Positions 40,536 to 48,950 of a DNA stretch of 64,000 nt are shown one piece after another (the first letter of the stretch is position 1; each line of letters opens with the position of its first letter). This DNA comes from M3007 sp046160625. Its GTDB lineage: Bacteria; Bacteroidota; Bacteroidia; Chitinophagales; Saprospiraceae. Under the pieces are notes generated by a model, which made no database searches, was not told where the DNA came from, and saw nothing but the letters and a program-made list of their open reading frames with translations. The stretch covers positions 1 to 64,000 of the forward strand of contig JBJXGZ010000101.1 of the NCBI GenBank assembly GCA_046160625.1. The letters run 5' to 3'. The translations under genes and the position numbers were made by a program.

Positions 40536-42119
40536 TTATTCCACAATTAAAGTAGCAAAGCCAATTTTGCCCTCCAGGACGGCACGCACGATATACACGC
40601 CCTTGGCTTTCGCCTGAAAGTCAAGGGCGATTTTATTATCCTCGGCATACTGTTGAGAAGTATGGCAAACGGCACCTGTTGGATCGAATACCGCTATTTC
40701 TACTTGTTTTCCGATAGAAAATAACCTTGAGATTAAAACCACTTGGCCTGTTTTGGACGGGTTGGGAGCAAGTTTTAATTCGATAACTGAGTTGTATGAT
40801 AAAGGTTCGGTTTTCGGGAATTCGCCCATTCCAAAAGACTCTTTCCGGGCAATTACAAGGGTTGTGCCTCGATTAAATACAATACGCTTCCCCGTAACGT
40901 CGAGTGCTGTGTCGCGATTTACGATACTAGGGTGCTGGAGTGAGAGAAACATGAAACGGTAGTCAGGCGTGAATGTAATGCCGGTTGGCTCGCTGCCTGC
41001 AGGGGTTGTCGCAAAAAGGGAAATTTTCGGGTTGGTTGCGGTATGGCTTGGCCTCACCACCCAAATATGATTCTCGCCGCCATCTTGCAGTACCCAAAGG
41101 TTATTGACATTGTCAAAGGCGAGATTGTCAGCCCCATTGCTCCAGGGGGTCCATTTTATTCCTACAGCCGTTTGGATGGGGTATTGTGTGCTTTCTACAA
41201 AAACCTCCAGGTCTGATATGCTGAAGCCCTGATCCTTAAACCGCCAAATACGCCCGCTAAACTTTGCGGCGAAGTAGATTTTGCCAGAGGGGCCGATTTC
41301 CACATCCTCAACTCCCGAAAAATTCCAGGCACCTATTTGTTGACAAAAAGCATTGATGTTATTGCAGAATTTGGGTTTGTGGTTTGGCACTTGCACCCAG
41401 GTTGCAGTGGAGGAGATGGAGTCATCGCGGACCAGCACGAAAAGTTTGCCATCGGCCAGCTGCCTTTTTTGCGTCGCTATGTATTTGAAAATATAGCCGT
41501 GGGTCTGGTCATCAGCGCCCCAGTAAACCGTTCTTTGATCAGCGGCAATGACACAGTTTTCATGGAGGGCATTGCCCGCTTTCCAGATTTTCTGGACAAA
41601 TTGTCGGTCGCTGGGACGGGATTCTATCAGCCAGCCTGAGTCGTAGTAGCCATTGCTGTCAAGATCACTGGTCAAAATAGATTCTTCGCCAGAAATAACG
41701 GTGCCCCAGGGAGTTATACAGCCAGAGCAGGGTCTGTTGATTCCTCCTGCGGCCGAAAAGTCAATGGGCAGACCTTCCTCAATTTCCCAGATCTTATTTT
41801 GAGAATCGAATCTCAGGTCAAAGACCGTAACTCCGCCTTGAAGGCTAGCAATTTCGTGGTTGAGGGAGAGATAGCCAGAATCACTTCGCCCGTTTATAGG
41901 TACATAGGCTGTGAAGTCAGGGGCATATCTCAAAGTAGAGCCGTCTGAAAGCGTATCGCCCGTTTGCGCCAGAACTTGAAAGGCATGCGTGCACGGCAAT
42001 ACCAAATGCCCTGTCTGGCTTGTGGGTACTACCGACATGAAATTACCGATGTTTTGTGCAACAAGCAGGAAGGTAGCCAAACAAAAGAAGAGGACAGTTG
42101 CCCATCGCGTGTATTTCAC
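40536..42119 (-). CDS. PhoX-like (DUF839) protein with T9SS sorting domain
   Basis: 527 aa; the start is GTG at 42119 with a signal peptide (KYTRWATVLFFCLATFLLVAQ). The body matches the PhoX/DUF839 propeller: GYLSLNHEIASLQGGVTVFDL, CSGCITPWGTVISGEES, ALHENCVIAADQRTVYWGADDQ, GVEDVEIGPSGKIYFAAKFSGRIWRF, DNLAFDNVNNLWVLQDGG, PTGITFTPDYRFMFLSLQHP. PhoX enzymes are Ca/Fe alkaline phosphatases; the NHE and GEES motifs are kept. Residues 450-527 form a sorting domain (LKLAPNPSKTGQVVLI ... AKGVYIVRAV). It is probably a surface phosphatase, which fits the nearby polyphosphate kinase only loosely. Confidence 0.85.
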   Translation of the reverse strand: MKYTRWATVLFFCLATFLLVAQNIGNFMSVVPTSQTGHLVLPCTHAFQVLAQTGDTLSDGSTLRYAPDFTAYVPINGRSDSGYLSLNHEIASLQGGVTVFDLRFDSQNKIWEIEEGLPIDFSAAGGINRPCSGCITPWGTVISGEESILTSDLDSNGYYDSGWLIESRPSDRQFVQKIWKAGNALHENCVIAADQRTVYWGADDQTHGYIFKYIATQKRQLADGKLFVLVRDDSISSTATWVQVPNHKPKFCNNINAFCQQIGAWNFSGVEDVEIGPSGKIYFAAKFSGRIWRFKDQGFSISDLEVFVESTQYPIQTAVGIKWTPWSNGADNLAFDNVNNLWVLQDGGENHIWVVRPSHTATNPKISLFATTPAGSEPTGITFTPDYRFMFLSLQHPSIVNRDTALDVTGKRIVFNRGTTLVIARKESFGMGEFPKTEPLSYNSVIELKLAPNPSKTGQVVLISRLFSIGKQVEIAVFDPTGAVCHTSQQYAEDNKIALDFQAKAKGVYIVRAVLEGKIGFATLIVE

Positions 42120-42185
42120 ATTGACAATATTTTATCTGTCGGGAGCCTGGAATAGAGGTGACTTTATTTCCAACACTTTTTGAGC

Positions 42186-42926
42186 TTATTTTTTTTCCGG
42201 CACAGGCAGTTTCATGTCTAGCTTTTCCAGCCTTTCCACAATGGTTTTGGCAATAAAATAATCGCGGAACCAGCGATTGTCTACCGGGCAGATATGCCAG
42301 GGGGTGGTGCTATTGTTAATGGCGTATTCGTACGCCTCCATGTATTTGTCCCAAAGCTTGCGCTCTTCCCAGTCGGCATCATTGTGCTTCCAGAATTTAG
42401 TTGGGTCGTCGAGACGCTGTTGGAGCTGGATGCCTTGTTCTTCAAAGGAAATGTGCATGTAGAACTTGAAAATCAAAGTGTTGTTGTCAAACTGAATCAA
42501 GTCCTCGAGCGCATTGATGGCTGCCATGCGCTTCTCCACGCGCTCCATATCAATCCAGTTGTGTACGCGCTGTATTAAAATATCTTCATAATGGCTGCGA
42601 TTGAAGATGGTTGTCATGCCTTTTTGTGGCACCCATTTATGTACTCGCCACAGAAAATCATGGGCAAACTCTTCCTCAGTTGGTTTCTTGAAACTCACTA
42701 AATCCAAACCAGCGATGGTGCAATGGTGAAACACATTGCGCACTGCCCCATCTTTACCGCTTCCGTCCATGCCTTGCAGGATGACTAGTATGGAGTATTT
42801 GCTTTCGGCATACATTATATTTTGAAGTTCGCCAAGGCGCTCAACGAGGCGTTTGGTCTCGTCTTTCAGGTCTTTTTTTTCCAGATTTTTAGGTGCTTCC
42901 GTTGGGAAGGAGGAGAGTTTGATCAT
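42186..42926 (-). CDS. ppk2: Polyphosphate kinase 2
   Basis: 246 aa. Moves phosphate between polyphosphate and nucleotides. Walker A GMDGSGKDGAV (about 52-62), FLWRVHKWVP, the lid-region NRSHYEDILIQRVHNW (about 108-123) and C-terminal WHICPVDNRWFRDYFIAKTI fit the short one-domain class that phosphorylates NMP and NDP. It follows aceE on the same strand (58 bp between them), with a GTTCATCGTT-type word repeat ending 4 bp before the ATG. Polyphosphate would serve as an energy reserve. Confidence 0.94.
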   Translation of the reverse strand: MIKLSSFPTEAPKNLEKKDLKDETKRLVERLGELQNIMYAESKYSILVILQGMDGSGKDGAVRNVFHHCTIAGLDLVSFKKPTEEEFAHDFLWRVHKWVPQKGMTTIFNRSHYEDILIQRVHNWIDMERVEKRMAAINALEDLIQFDNNTLIFKFYMHISFEEQGIQLQQRLDDPTKFWKHNDADWEERKLWDKYMEAYEYAINNSTTPWHICPVDNRWFRDYFIAKTIVERLEKLDMKLPVPEKK

Positions 42927-42930
42927 TGTT

Positions 42931-42963
42931 GAACGATGAACTATGAACTATAAACTATAAACT
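42931..42963 (-). repeat. GTTCATCGTT/GTTTATA word repeat before ppk2
   Basis: On the gene strand: AGTTTATAGTTTATAG, TTCATAGTTCATCGTTC, ending 4 nt before the ATG. Same words and orientation as before the GWxTD and YdjM-like genes. Confidence 0.85.
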
Positions 42964-42984
42964 CTTGAAGTGTAATGCTTGAAT

Positions 42985-45711
42985 TTACACACTCATGGGC
43001 TCCAACTTTTCACTTTTCACCCCATACTTCTTCATAAATTCCTTTACTGCTTTTTCAGTGATTTTACCTTGCCTGTGGAGCAAACGCACTGCGGCAAAAG
43101 CGATGTATTTCGGCGAAATTTCAAAGTAATCACGCAGATTTTCGCGACTTTCAGACAGGCCAAATCCATCGGTGCCCAGGGGAGTGAAGTCTTTGGGCAT
43201 CCAGGGCGCGAGTTGGCCAGCGGTGAGTTTTACCCAGTCGTTGGCGCTTACGAACACACCTTCTTCGCCTTTCAATTGTTGTTGTATGTACGGAACGCGT
43301 TCCGGCTCTCCGGGGTGCAACATATTCCAGCGATCGCAAGAAACTGCATCGCGGTATAGTTCCGGCCAAGAGGTTGCGCTCCATACGTCCGTGCTAACCC
43401 CTTCTTTCTCTAGGATTTCAGCAGCTTCCAGCACTTGTTTCATGATCACGCCTGAGCCAAAAAGATGGGCTTTTGCGCCGCCTTTCGAGCTGGATTTTTG
43501 GAATCGGTAAAGCCCTCGTTTTATGCCCTCCTGCACTGAAGTTCCGGCGGGCAAGCCTTCTTCCACTCCTTTAGGCATTTCGGGCATCCAATAATTCTCG
43601 TTGTAAAGGGTGATGTAATAGATTTTGGATTCGTTTTTTTCATACATTCGGTACAAGCCGTCTTGCACAATCACGGCAAGCTCGTAGGCGAATGCCGGGT
43701 CGTAAGAGATGACAGATGGTACTGTTTGCGCGATAAGAATTGAATGGCCGTCCTGGTGTTGCAGGCCTTCGCCGTTGAGCGTGGTGCGGCCAGCAGTGGC
43801 ACCCAATAGAAAGCCTTTGCACATCATGTCGGCAGCTGCCCACACCATGTCGCCCACACGCTGGAAGCCGAACATAGAATAGTAAATGTAGAACGGAACG
43901 GTTGGGATGCCGTGAAGCGCATAAGCCGTTCCGGCAGCGGTGAAAGAAGCCGTTGCGCCGTCTTCATTGATGCCTTCCTGCAGCACCTGCCCTGTTTTCG
44001 ATTCTTTGTATTTGATGACCGAAATCCCGATTTCTAGCGGGGTGTAGAGTTGGCCTTTTTGATTCCATATTTGAACAGAATTGAATAGCGGCTCCATGCC
44101 AAAAGTCTGGGCCTCGTCCGGCACAATGGGGACGATGTATTTTCCAATTTCCTGATCCTTTATCAGGCTGGACATAATATCAACCATTGCCCTGGTTGTA
44201 GAAGGGAGTTTATCTGGGTCAATGCCCTTTTCCTCCGGGGCATTCCCTTTCAATTGTTTGTCAAAAAGCGAAAGTTTGGGGGCTTTGAATTTCTCAAACG
44301 TATCAGAACGCTCCGGCAGGTAACCGCCAAGTGCCTTGCGACGTTCGTGCAGATATTTTGTCTCAGGTGCATCGGGGCCAGGAAACCAGAATTTGCCTTT
44401 TTCTGCTTCTTTGTCCGAAATAGGAATTGCGTAACGGTTCTTCGTTTCTACACGCCCTTCTATATTGAGATCTTTGGTCTGGTGTGCTTTGTTTTTACCC
44501 TCAGCCCATTTGCCCATGCCATATCCTTTCACCGTTTTCACGATAATGGCCACGGGTTTGTTTGATTTTAAGGCACGGTCGTAGGCGGCAAAAATTTTCT
44601 CGGCATCGTGACCGCCGCGCCGCATTTTGCCGAGTTGCTCATCGGTAACATCAGTCAGCAAGGCGGTGATTTGTTCACTGTATCTATCATTCCCGATCAG
44701 CATTTTGCGCGTAAACGCACCATCGTTGACAGATGCCATTTCCTGAAATTGGCCATCCACCAAGCCCTCCATACGTTCCAGTAAAACCCCTTCCTCGTCT
44801 CTGGCTAACAACTCGTCCCAATCGCTGCTCCAAACCACTTTGATGACCTCCCAACTCGCACCAAAGAAATGTCGTTCTACTTCTTGGATAATTTTGCCGT
44901 TGCCGCGCACAGGGCCATCAAGGCGCTGCAAATTGCAATGAACAACGAACACCACATTGTCCAGGTTCTCCCTGCTGGCCAGACCGATGGTTCCGTAAAT
45001 TTCCGGTTCGTCTATTTCCCCATCGCCGATAAAATGCCAGACTTTTCCACCATTTTGCGGTTTTAAACCCCTGTTTTCCAAATACTTAATGAACCGTGCC
45101 TGGTAAAGCGCAGTCATTGGCCCCAAACCCATGCTTACCGTAGGAGCCTGCCAGAATTTGGGCATCCTGCGGGGGTGTGGGTAACTGGAAACACCCCCCA
45201 AGGTCTCTTGCCGAAAGTCGGCAATTTGTTGTTCTTTCAATCGTCCTTCCCAAACTGCACGGGCATAGATTCCAGGTGAAGCGTGGCCCTGAAACATAAA
45301 AAGATCACCACCATAATCCGCTGAGCGCTTGCGCAGGAAGTGGTTGAAAAGCACCTCGGTCATGGTCGCTGAAGCCGCATACGTGGCAATGTGGCCACCA
45401 AGGGCGAATTTTTTGTCCTGTGCTTGCAATACCATCGCCTGCGCATTCCAGCGGATGATATCTTCAATACGCTTTTCTATTTCCAGATCACCTGGGTAGG
45501 CGGGCTGGTCTTCAGGAGCAACGGTGTTCTTGTAAGGCGTATTGAGCGCGGCTCCGCCAGTTGCCGCTCCATGTCTTGCGAGCAAAGAGCGGAGGGCTTG
45601 AAAAAGTTCTTCCGAGCGAATTTTCCCTTGACTATCAATGACTTCTTCAAGGGCCTCAAGCCATTCTTGCTGTTCTTGTTTCCAGTCGTCCTGCGTATGG
45701 ATGTCTCCCAT
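42985..45711 (-). CDS. aceE: Pyruvate dehydrogenase E1 component, homodimeric type
   Basis: 908 aa from the ATG at 45711 (MGDIHTQDDWKQEQQEWLEAL). Thiamine-diphosphate motif GDGEIDEPEIYGTIGLASRENLDN (about 250-275), early GGHIATYASAATMTEVLFNHF, HASPGIYARAVWEGRL, and late EGINEDGATASFTAAGTAYALHG and LNGEGLQHQDGHS. It oxidatively decarboxylates pyruvate and acetylates lipoyl groups of E2. Many Bacteroidota carry the two-gene alpha/beta E1, so the single-chain AceE is worth noting. lipB, which supplies the lipoyl cofactor, lies 98 bp upstream on the same strand. The promoter -7 box TACCTTTG is at 45786-45779, and the leader before the ATG is made of CTCAC words. Confidence 0.96.
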   Translation of the reverse strand: MGDIHTQDDWKQEQQEWLEALEEVIDSQGKIRSEELFQALRSLLARHGAATGGAALNTPYKNTVAPEDQPAYPGDLEIEKRIEDIIRWNAQAMVLQAQDKKFALGGHIATYAASATMTEVLFNHFLRKRSADYGGDLFMFQGHASPGIYARAVWEGRLKEQQIADFRQETLGGVSSYPHPRRMPKFWQAPTVSMGLGPMTALYQARFIKYLENRGLKPQNGGKVWHFIGDGEIDEPEIYGTIGLASRENLDNVVFVVHCNLQRLDGPVRGNGKIIQEVERHFFGASWEVIKVVWSSDWDELLARDEEGVLLERMEGLVDGQFQEMASVNDGAFTRKMLIGNDRYSEQITALLTDVTDEQLGKMRRGGHDAEKIFAAYDRALKSNKPVAIIVKTVKGYGMGKWAEGKNKAHQTKDLNIEGRVETKNRYAIPISDKEAEKGKFWFPGPDAPETKYLHERRKALGGYLPERSDTFEKFKAPKLSLFDKQLKGNAPEEKGIDPDKLPSTTRAMVDIMSSLIKDQEIGKYIVPIVPDEAQTFGMEPLFNSVQIWNQKGQLYTPLEIGISVIKYKESKTGQVLQEGINEDGATASFTAAGTAYALHGIPTVPFYIYYSMFGFQRVGDMVWAAADMMCKGFLLGATAGRTTLNGEGLQHQDGHSILIAQTVPSVISYDPAFAYELAVIVQDGLYRMYEKNESKIYYITLYNENYWMPEMPKGVEEGLPAGTSVQEGIKRGLYRFQKSSSKGGAKAHLFGSGVIMKQVLEAAEILEKEGVSTDVWSATSWPELYRDAVSCDRWNMLHPGEPERVPYIQQQLKGEEGVFVSANDWVKLTAGQLAPWMPKDFTPLGTDGFGLSESRENLRDYFEISPKYIAFAAVRLLHRQGKITEKAVKEFMKKYGVKSEKLEPMSV

Positions 45712-45786
45712 GATGTGAGATGGTGAGAATGTGAGAGAGTAATAAGGTGAAAAGCGAGAGCGTGCAGGCAAAGGTAATTAGATGGT
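45712..45786 (-). promoter_or_regulatory. aceE promoter and CTCACATT-word leader
   Basis: TACCTTTG (45786-45779) fits TAnnTTTG; TTTTG lies 24 nt upstream, slightly far. The last 40 nt before the ATG repeat TCTCACAT/TCTCACCA/TCTCACAT words that lack G, similar in style to the leaders of ppk2 and the 26134 gene. Confidence 0.55.
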
Positions 45787-45809
45787 CTGAGAGTGAGCGG
45801 CAAAATGAC

Positions 45810-46538
45810 TCAGTCAACGATTTTGCACTCAAAAACCTCCCCAAAATGACGCTTCAACTTTTCCTTAACTTCAGCAATATCTACTTCATATCCAAGTATT
45901 TGAGCCATTGAAGTTACTGCCTTGTCTTCTTCTGCAATACCACAGGGAACAATGTGCTCGAAGTATTCAAGCTCGGTATTCACGTTGAATGCCCAGCCGT
46001 GCAGCGTCGTCCAGCGGGAAAGGTGTACGCCGATAGCGCAGATTTTGGACATTGGATATTGGACATTGGACATTGGATATTGGACATTGGACGCGGTCCA
46101 AACTCCTGTATAGTCCTTTATTCTGAACCCTTCGATCCCATACTCCGCAATCGTGCGGATAATGACTTCTTCGATGTTGCGGACATACCGGTGAACATCT
46201 GTGAAAAAACATTCAAGATCAAGAATGGGATAACCCACAATTTGTCCTGGGCCATGGAAAGTGATATCGCCCCCCCGGTTGATAGGAAAAAACTCGATGC
46301 CCCTTTCAGCTAGTTCCGTCTCCGAAAGTAAGAGATTTTCCATTTTGCCGCTTTTCCCGAGGGTATAAACCGGGGGGTGTTCAACGAATAAAAGTTGATG
46401 TTCTTGTGGGTACGATTTTGGAGTTAAATGTTTGTTTTTCAATTTGTTGTCTACCAAACGACGGTGAACAACGGTCTGGCAATCCCAGGCCGCTTGGTAG
46501 CGCATTTTCCCGAGGTCTTGGAATCGAACGATTTGCAT
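45810..46538 (-). CDS. lipB: Octanoyl-ACP:protein octanoyltransferase
   Basis: 242 aa from the ATG at 46538 (MQIVRFQDLGKMRYQAAWDCQ). It transfers octanoate from ACP to lipoyl domains, the first step of lipoate synthesis. Signature NRGGDITFHGPGQIVGYPI (about 87-105), active-site Lys165 in KICAIGV and Cys199 in VPCGI. Odd: residues 148-164 (TASNVQYPMSNVQYPMS) separate GVW from the catalytic KICAIGV. In E. coli LipB (GVYVEGKKICSLGL) only about four residues lie here, so about 14 residues were added in frame by the TTGGAC-word repeat. It is upstream of aceE, its functional partner. Confidence 0.95.
   Translation of the reverse strand: MQIVRFQDLGKMRYQAAWDCQTVVHRRLVDNKLKNKHLTPKSYPQEHQLLFVEHPPVYTLGKSGKMENLLLSETELAERGIEFFPINRGGDITFHGPGQIVGYPILDLECFFTDVHRYVRNIEEVIIRTIAEYGIEGFRIKDYTGVWTASNVQYPMSNVQYPMSKICAIGVHLSRWTTLHGWAFNVNTELEYFEHIVPCGIAEEDKAVTSMAQILGYEVDIAEVKEKLKRHFGEVFECKIVD
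46045..46092. repeat. TTGGAC-word repeat inside lipB
   Basis: Words TTGGACATTGGATA, TTGGACATTGGACATTGGATA and TTGGACATTGGAC run head to tail. On the lipB strand they read S-N-V-Q-Y-P-M twice (21-nt period), directly before the active-site lysine codon. Confidence 0.92.
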
Positions 46539-46548
46539 GGTGCAAAGG

Positions 46549-46581
46549 TTGGAAAGTACTGTCGGCATCTTTATACCTTTC
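46549..46581 (+). promoter_or_regulatory. Promoter of the CotH-like gene
   Basis: TTG (46549-46551), 22 nt, TACCTTTC (46574-46581), 7 of 8 to the -7 pattern, 18 bp before the ATG at 46599. The 15 bases around the -7 box equal those before the channel gene. Confidence 0.5.
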
Positions 46582-46598
46582 GCACAAAATTTGTTACC

Positions 46599-48890
46599 AT
46601 GATAACGATCCGCTTTCGAATTACTGCGATTCTATTCCTCTTCCCCAGCCTCTTTTTTGCCCAGACATTCACTGGTGTTGGTGGCCCAATCCCAGATGAC
46701 GGTAATTCTGTAACATTTGAGATACCTGCAAGTGCTTTGCCCAATATATTGAACGCTACTGATTTTGGGGTCGAGCGTGTGTGCATCAACGTGGTACACC
46801 AATGGCTGGGCGATCTTTCGATCAGCCTTCGTGCCCCTGATGGCACATTGATCCCGCTCGTGACGGGCGTGGGCGGCGACACCGATGGTTTCGTCAACAC
46901 CTGTCTGAGCAGCAACGCAACCACGAGTATTTTTGAAGTCTGGTATCCGTTCACGGGCGAGTTCCGGCCTTTTGGCGACATGGGCCAATTGAACAACGGC
47001 CAGGATCCCAACGGCAATTGGCAACTTATCATCCTCGACACTTATGCCTTTGCTGACTCAGGCGATTTATTGGATTGGAGCATCACGTTTGGCCCCAATC
47101 CATGCAAACCCTTCCCCTTCGAGTCGAGCGATTTACCGATTTTGAAAATTGCCACTGATGGACAAGGCATTGTGAATGAACCCAAGATAAATGCCCAGTT
47201 TACTGTGATTGACAACGGGCTTGGTCAACGCAACTATCTCGACCAAACGGATTTTGCCTACTCAGGAACTATTGGGATTGAATTGCGCGGCAACAGCTCG
47301 CAATGGATGCCCAAAAAGTCGTATAATTTTGAAACCCGCGACGACGTAGGGGAAGACAAAGATGTGGAATTGCTTCGCTTGCCAGCAGGAAGTGATTTTG
47401 TGTTGGCTGCCAATTTTTCGGACAAAACCTTGATGCGCAACGCATTGGCTTATGAGACTTTTCGTCAATTGGGCCATTATGCCACCCGCACCCGTTTTTG
47501 TGAGGTGGTGCTCAACAATACTTACCAAGGGGTTTATATCCTGACGGAGGACATCCGCCGTGACAAAGACAGGGTAGATATTGCTAAATTAGAACCAGAT
47601 GACACTACCGGGGTTGCCCTCACCGGGGGGTACATTTGCCGGGTTGACTGGAATCATAGCCCGGGCTGGAATTCGCAGTTTTCGCAGCCGAACAGCCCCA
47701 ATGTTTTCACTTATTTCCAGCATACTTACCCGCGTTGGAACGAACATCATCCTACCCAGCAATACTATATTCGCAGTTATATTGACAGTTTTGAAGTGGC
47801 CTTGCACGGTCCTGATTTTCAAGACCCTGAAGCAGGTTGGCGCAAGTTTGGAGCAGAAAATACTTTTGTTGACTACCTCATTCTCAACGAGATAAGTAAA
47901 AATGTGGATGGGTATCGCCTTAGCACTTTTTTTCAAAAAGACCGCGATGATAAGGGCGGAAAACTCCGTATGGGACCACCTTGGGACTACGACCTGGCCT
48001 GGTACAACGCCGACTATTGCGACAACTTCAACACTTCGGGCTTTGCTTTTGACATCAATTACATATGCGGAGATGCCGGGGTACCTTTTTGGTGGGAGAA
48101 ACTAATGACTGACACGCTTTTCGCGCAAAATCTGGCCTGTCGCTGGCAGTCCTTGCGCGATACCAACTTAAAGAACACAAATTTTTTTGGCGTGATTGAC
48201 TCCATGGAGGCAGTACTTGAAGAGGCGCAAGCACGAAATTTCGAGTTTTGGCCCATACTCGGAAAATATGTATGGCCCAATCCTGGCTTCCTTCCTCCTA
48301 CCTATGCAGGTGAGGTGGCGAAGATGAAAGGATGGATATACCAGCGCTTTGCCTGGCTCGATTTTGTTTTTGGGCAAAACCTGCCGAATCTCAATGCCAA
48401 TTTTACAGCAAGTGCGCTCAATGCTTTCAACTGGCAATTCTCAGCTACAGAGATACCCGGTTATATTTATGCCTGGGATTTTGGCGACGGCACTTTTGCA
48501 GACCAACCCAGTGTCCAGCATGAATTTTCAGGAACAGGTACTTTCGAAGTAAAACTCACAGTATCAACGCCTTACGGCTGCAGCAACACAGGCGATCAGA
48601 TTATTCATATCATTGACGTAGGTGCCAATGACGCGCTCGAATCAGAAGGATTTCGCTTTTTCCCCAATCCTGCGCAAGAGGTATTGAACCTGCGTTTGCC
48701 CGAAAATTTTTCCGGCAAATTCAATCTTCGGATGCTTAACGTGTTGGGTGAAACGGTTTTGGCAAAATCCTTTTATCAGGATGAAAAACAATTGGCCATA
48801 AGTGTAAAAGACTTGCAAGCCGGGGCATATTGCCTTGAACTTCAGAGCCAGTCTCGACAAGTGTCAACGCGCGTTTTAATAAAACTCTAA
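46599..48890 (+). CDS. CotH-type surface protein with proprotein-convertase P domain, PKD and T9SS sorting domain
   Basis: 763 aa from the ATG at 46599 (MITIRFRITAILFLFPSLFFAQ, a signal peptide); the longer frame crosses lipB and is rejected. Residues 30-165 form a P/Homo B domain (VCINVVHQWLGDLSISLRAPDG, NGNWQLIILDTYAFADSGDLLDWSI). A CotH kinase-like domain lies at about 180-590 (YSGTIGIELRGNSSQ, KKSYNFETRD, DKTLMRNALAYETFRQLG, GVYILTEDIRRDKDRVDI, MGPPWDYDLAWYN). PKD at about 605-680 (YIYAWDFGDGTFADQPSV) and a sorting domain at 690-763 follow. CotH proteins are atypical kinases that phosphorylate extracellular proteins in spores and fungi; here it may modify or bind surface material. It is divergent from lipB. 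Confidence 0.9.
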   Translation: MITIRFRITAILFLFPSLFFAQTFTGVGGPIPDDGNSVTFEIPASALPNILNATDFGVERVCINVVHQWLGDLSISLRAPDGTLIPLVTGVGGDTDGFVNTCLSSNATTSIFEVWYPFTGEFRPFGDMGQLNNGQDPNGNWQLIILDTYAFADSGDLLDWSITFGPNPCKPFPFESSDLPILKIATDGQGIVNEPKINAQFTVIDNGLGQRNYLDQTDFAYSGTIGIELRGNSSQWMPKKSYNFETRDDVGEDKDVELLRLPAGSDFVLAANFSDKTLMRNALAYETFRQLGHYATRTRFCEVVLNNTYQGVYILTEDIRRDKDRVDIAKLEPDDTTGVALTGGYICRVDWNHSPGWNSQFSQPNSPNVFTYFQHTYPRWNEHHPTQQYYIRSYIDSFEVALHGPDFQDPEAGWRKFGAENTFVDYLILNEISKNVDGYRLSTFFQKDRDDKGGKLRMGPPWDYDLAWYNADYCDNFNTSGFAFDINYICGDAGVPFWWEKLMTDTLFAQNLACRWQSLRDTNLKNTNFFGVIDSMEAVLEEAQARNFEFWPILGKYVWPNPGFLPPTYAGEVAKMKGWIYQRFAWLDFVFGQNLPNLNANFTASALNAFNWQFSATEIPGYIYAWDFGDGTFADQPSVQHEFSGTGTFEVKLTVSTPYGCSNTGDQIIHIIDVGANDALESEGFRFFPNPAQEVLNLRLPENFSGKFNLRMLNVLGETVLAKSFYQDEKQLAISVKDLQAGAYCLELQSQSRQVSTRVLIKL

Positions 48891-48950
48891 TCTTATTGCC
48901 CAGTATTACTGCTTTTCTTTGTGCAAAATCCTGTATTGCAAGTCAGATTT

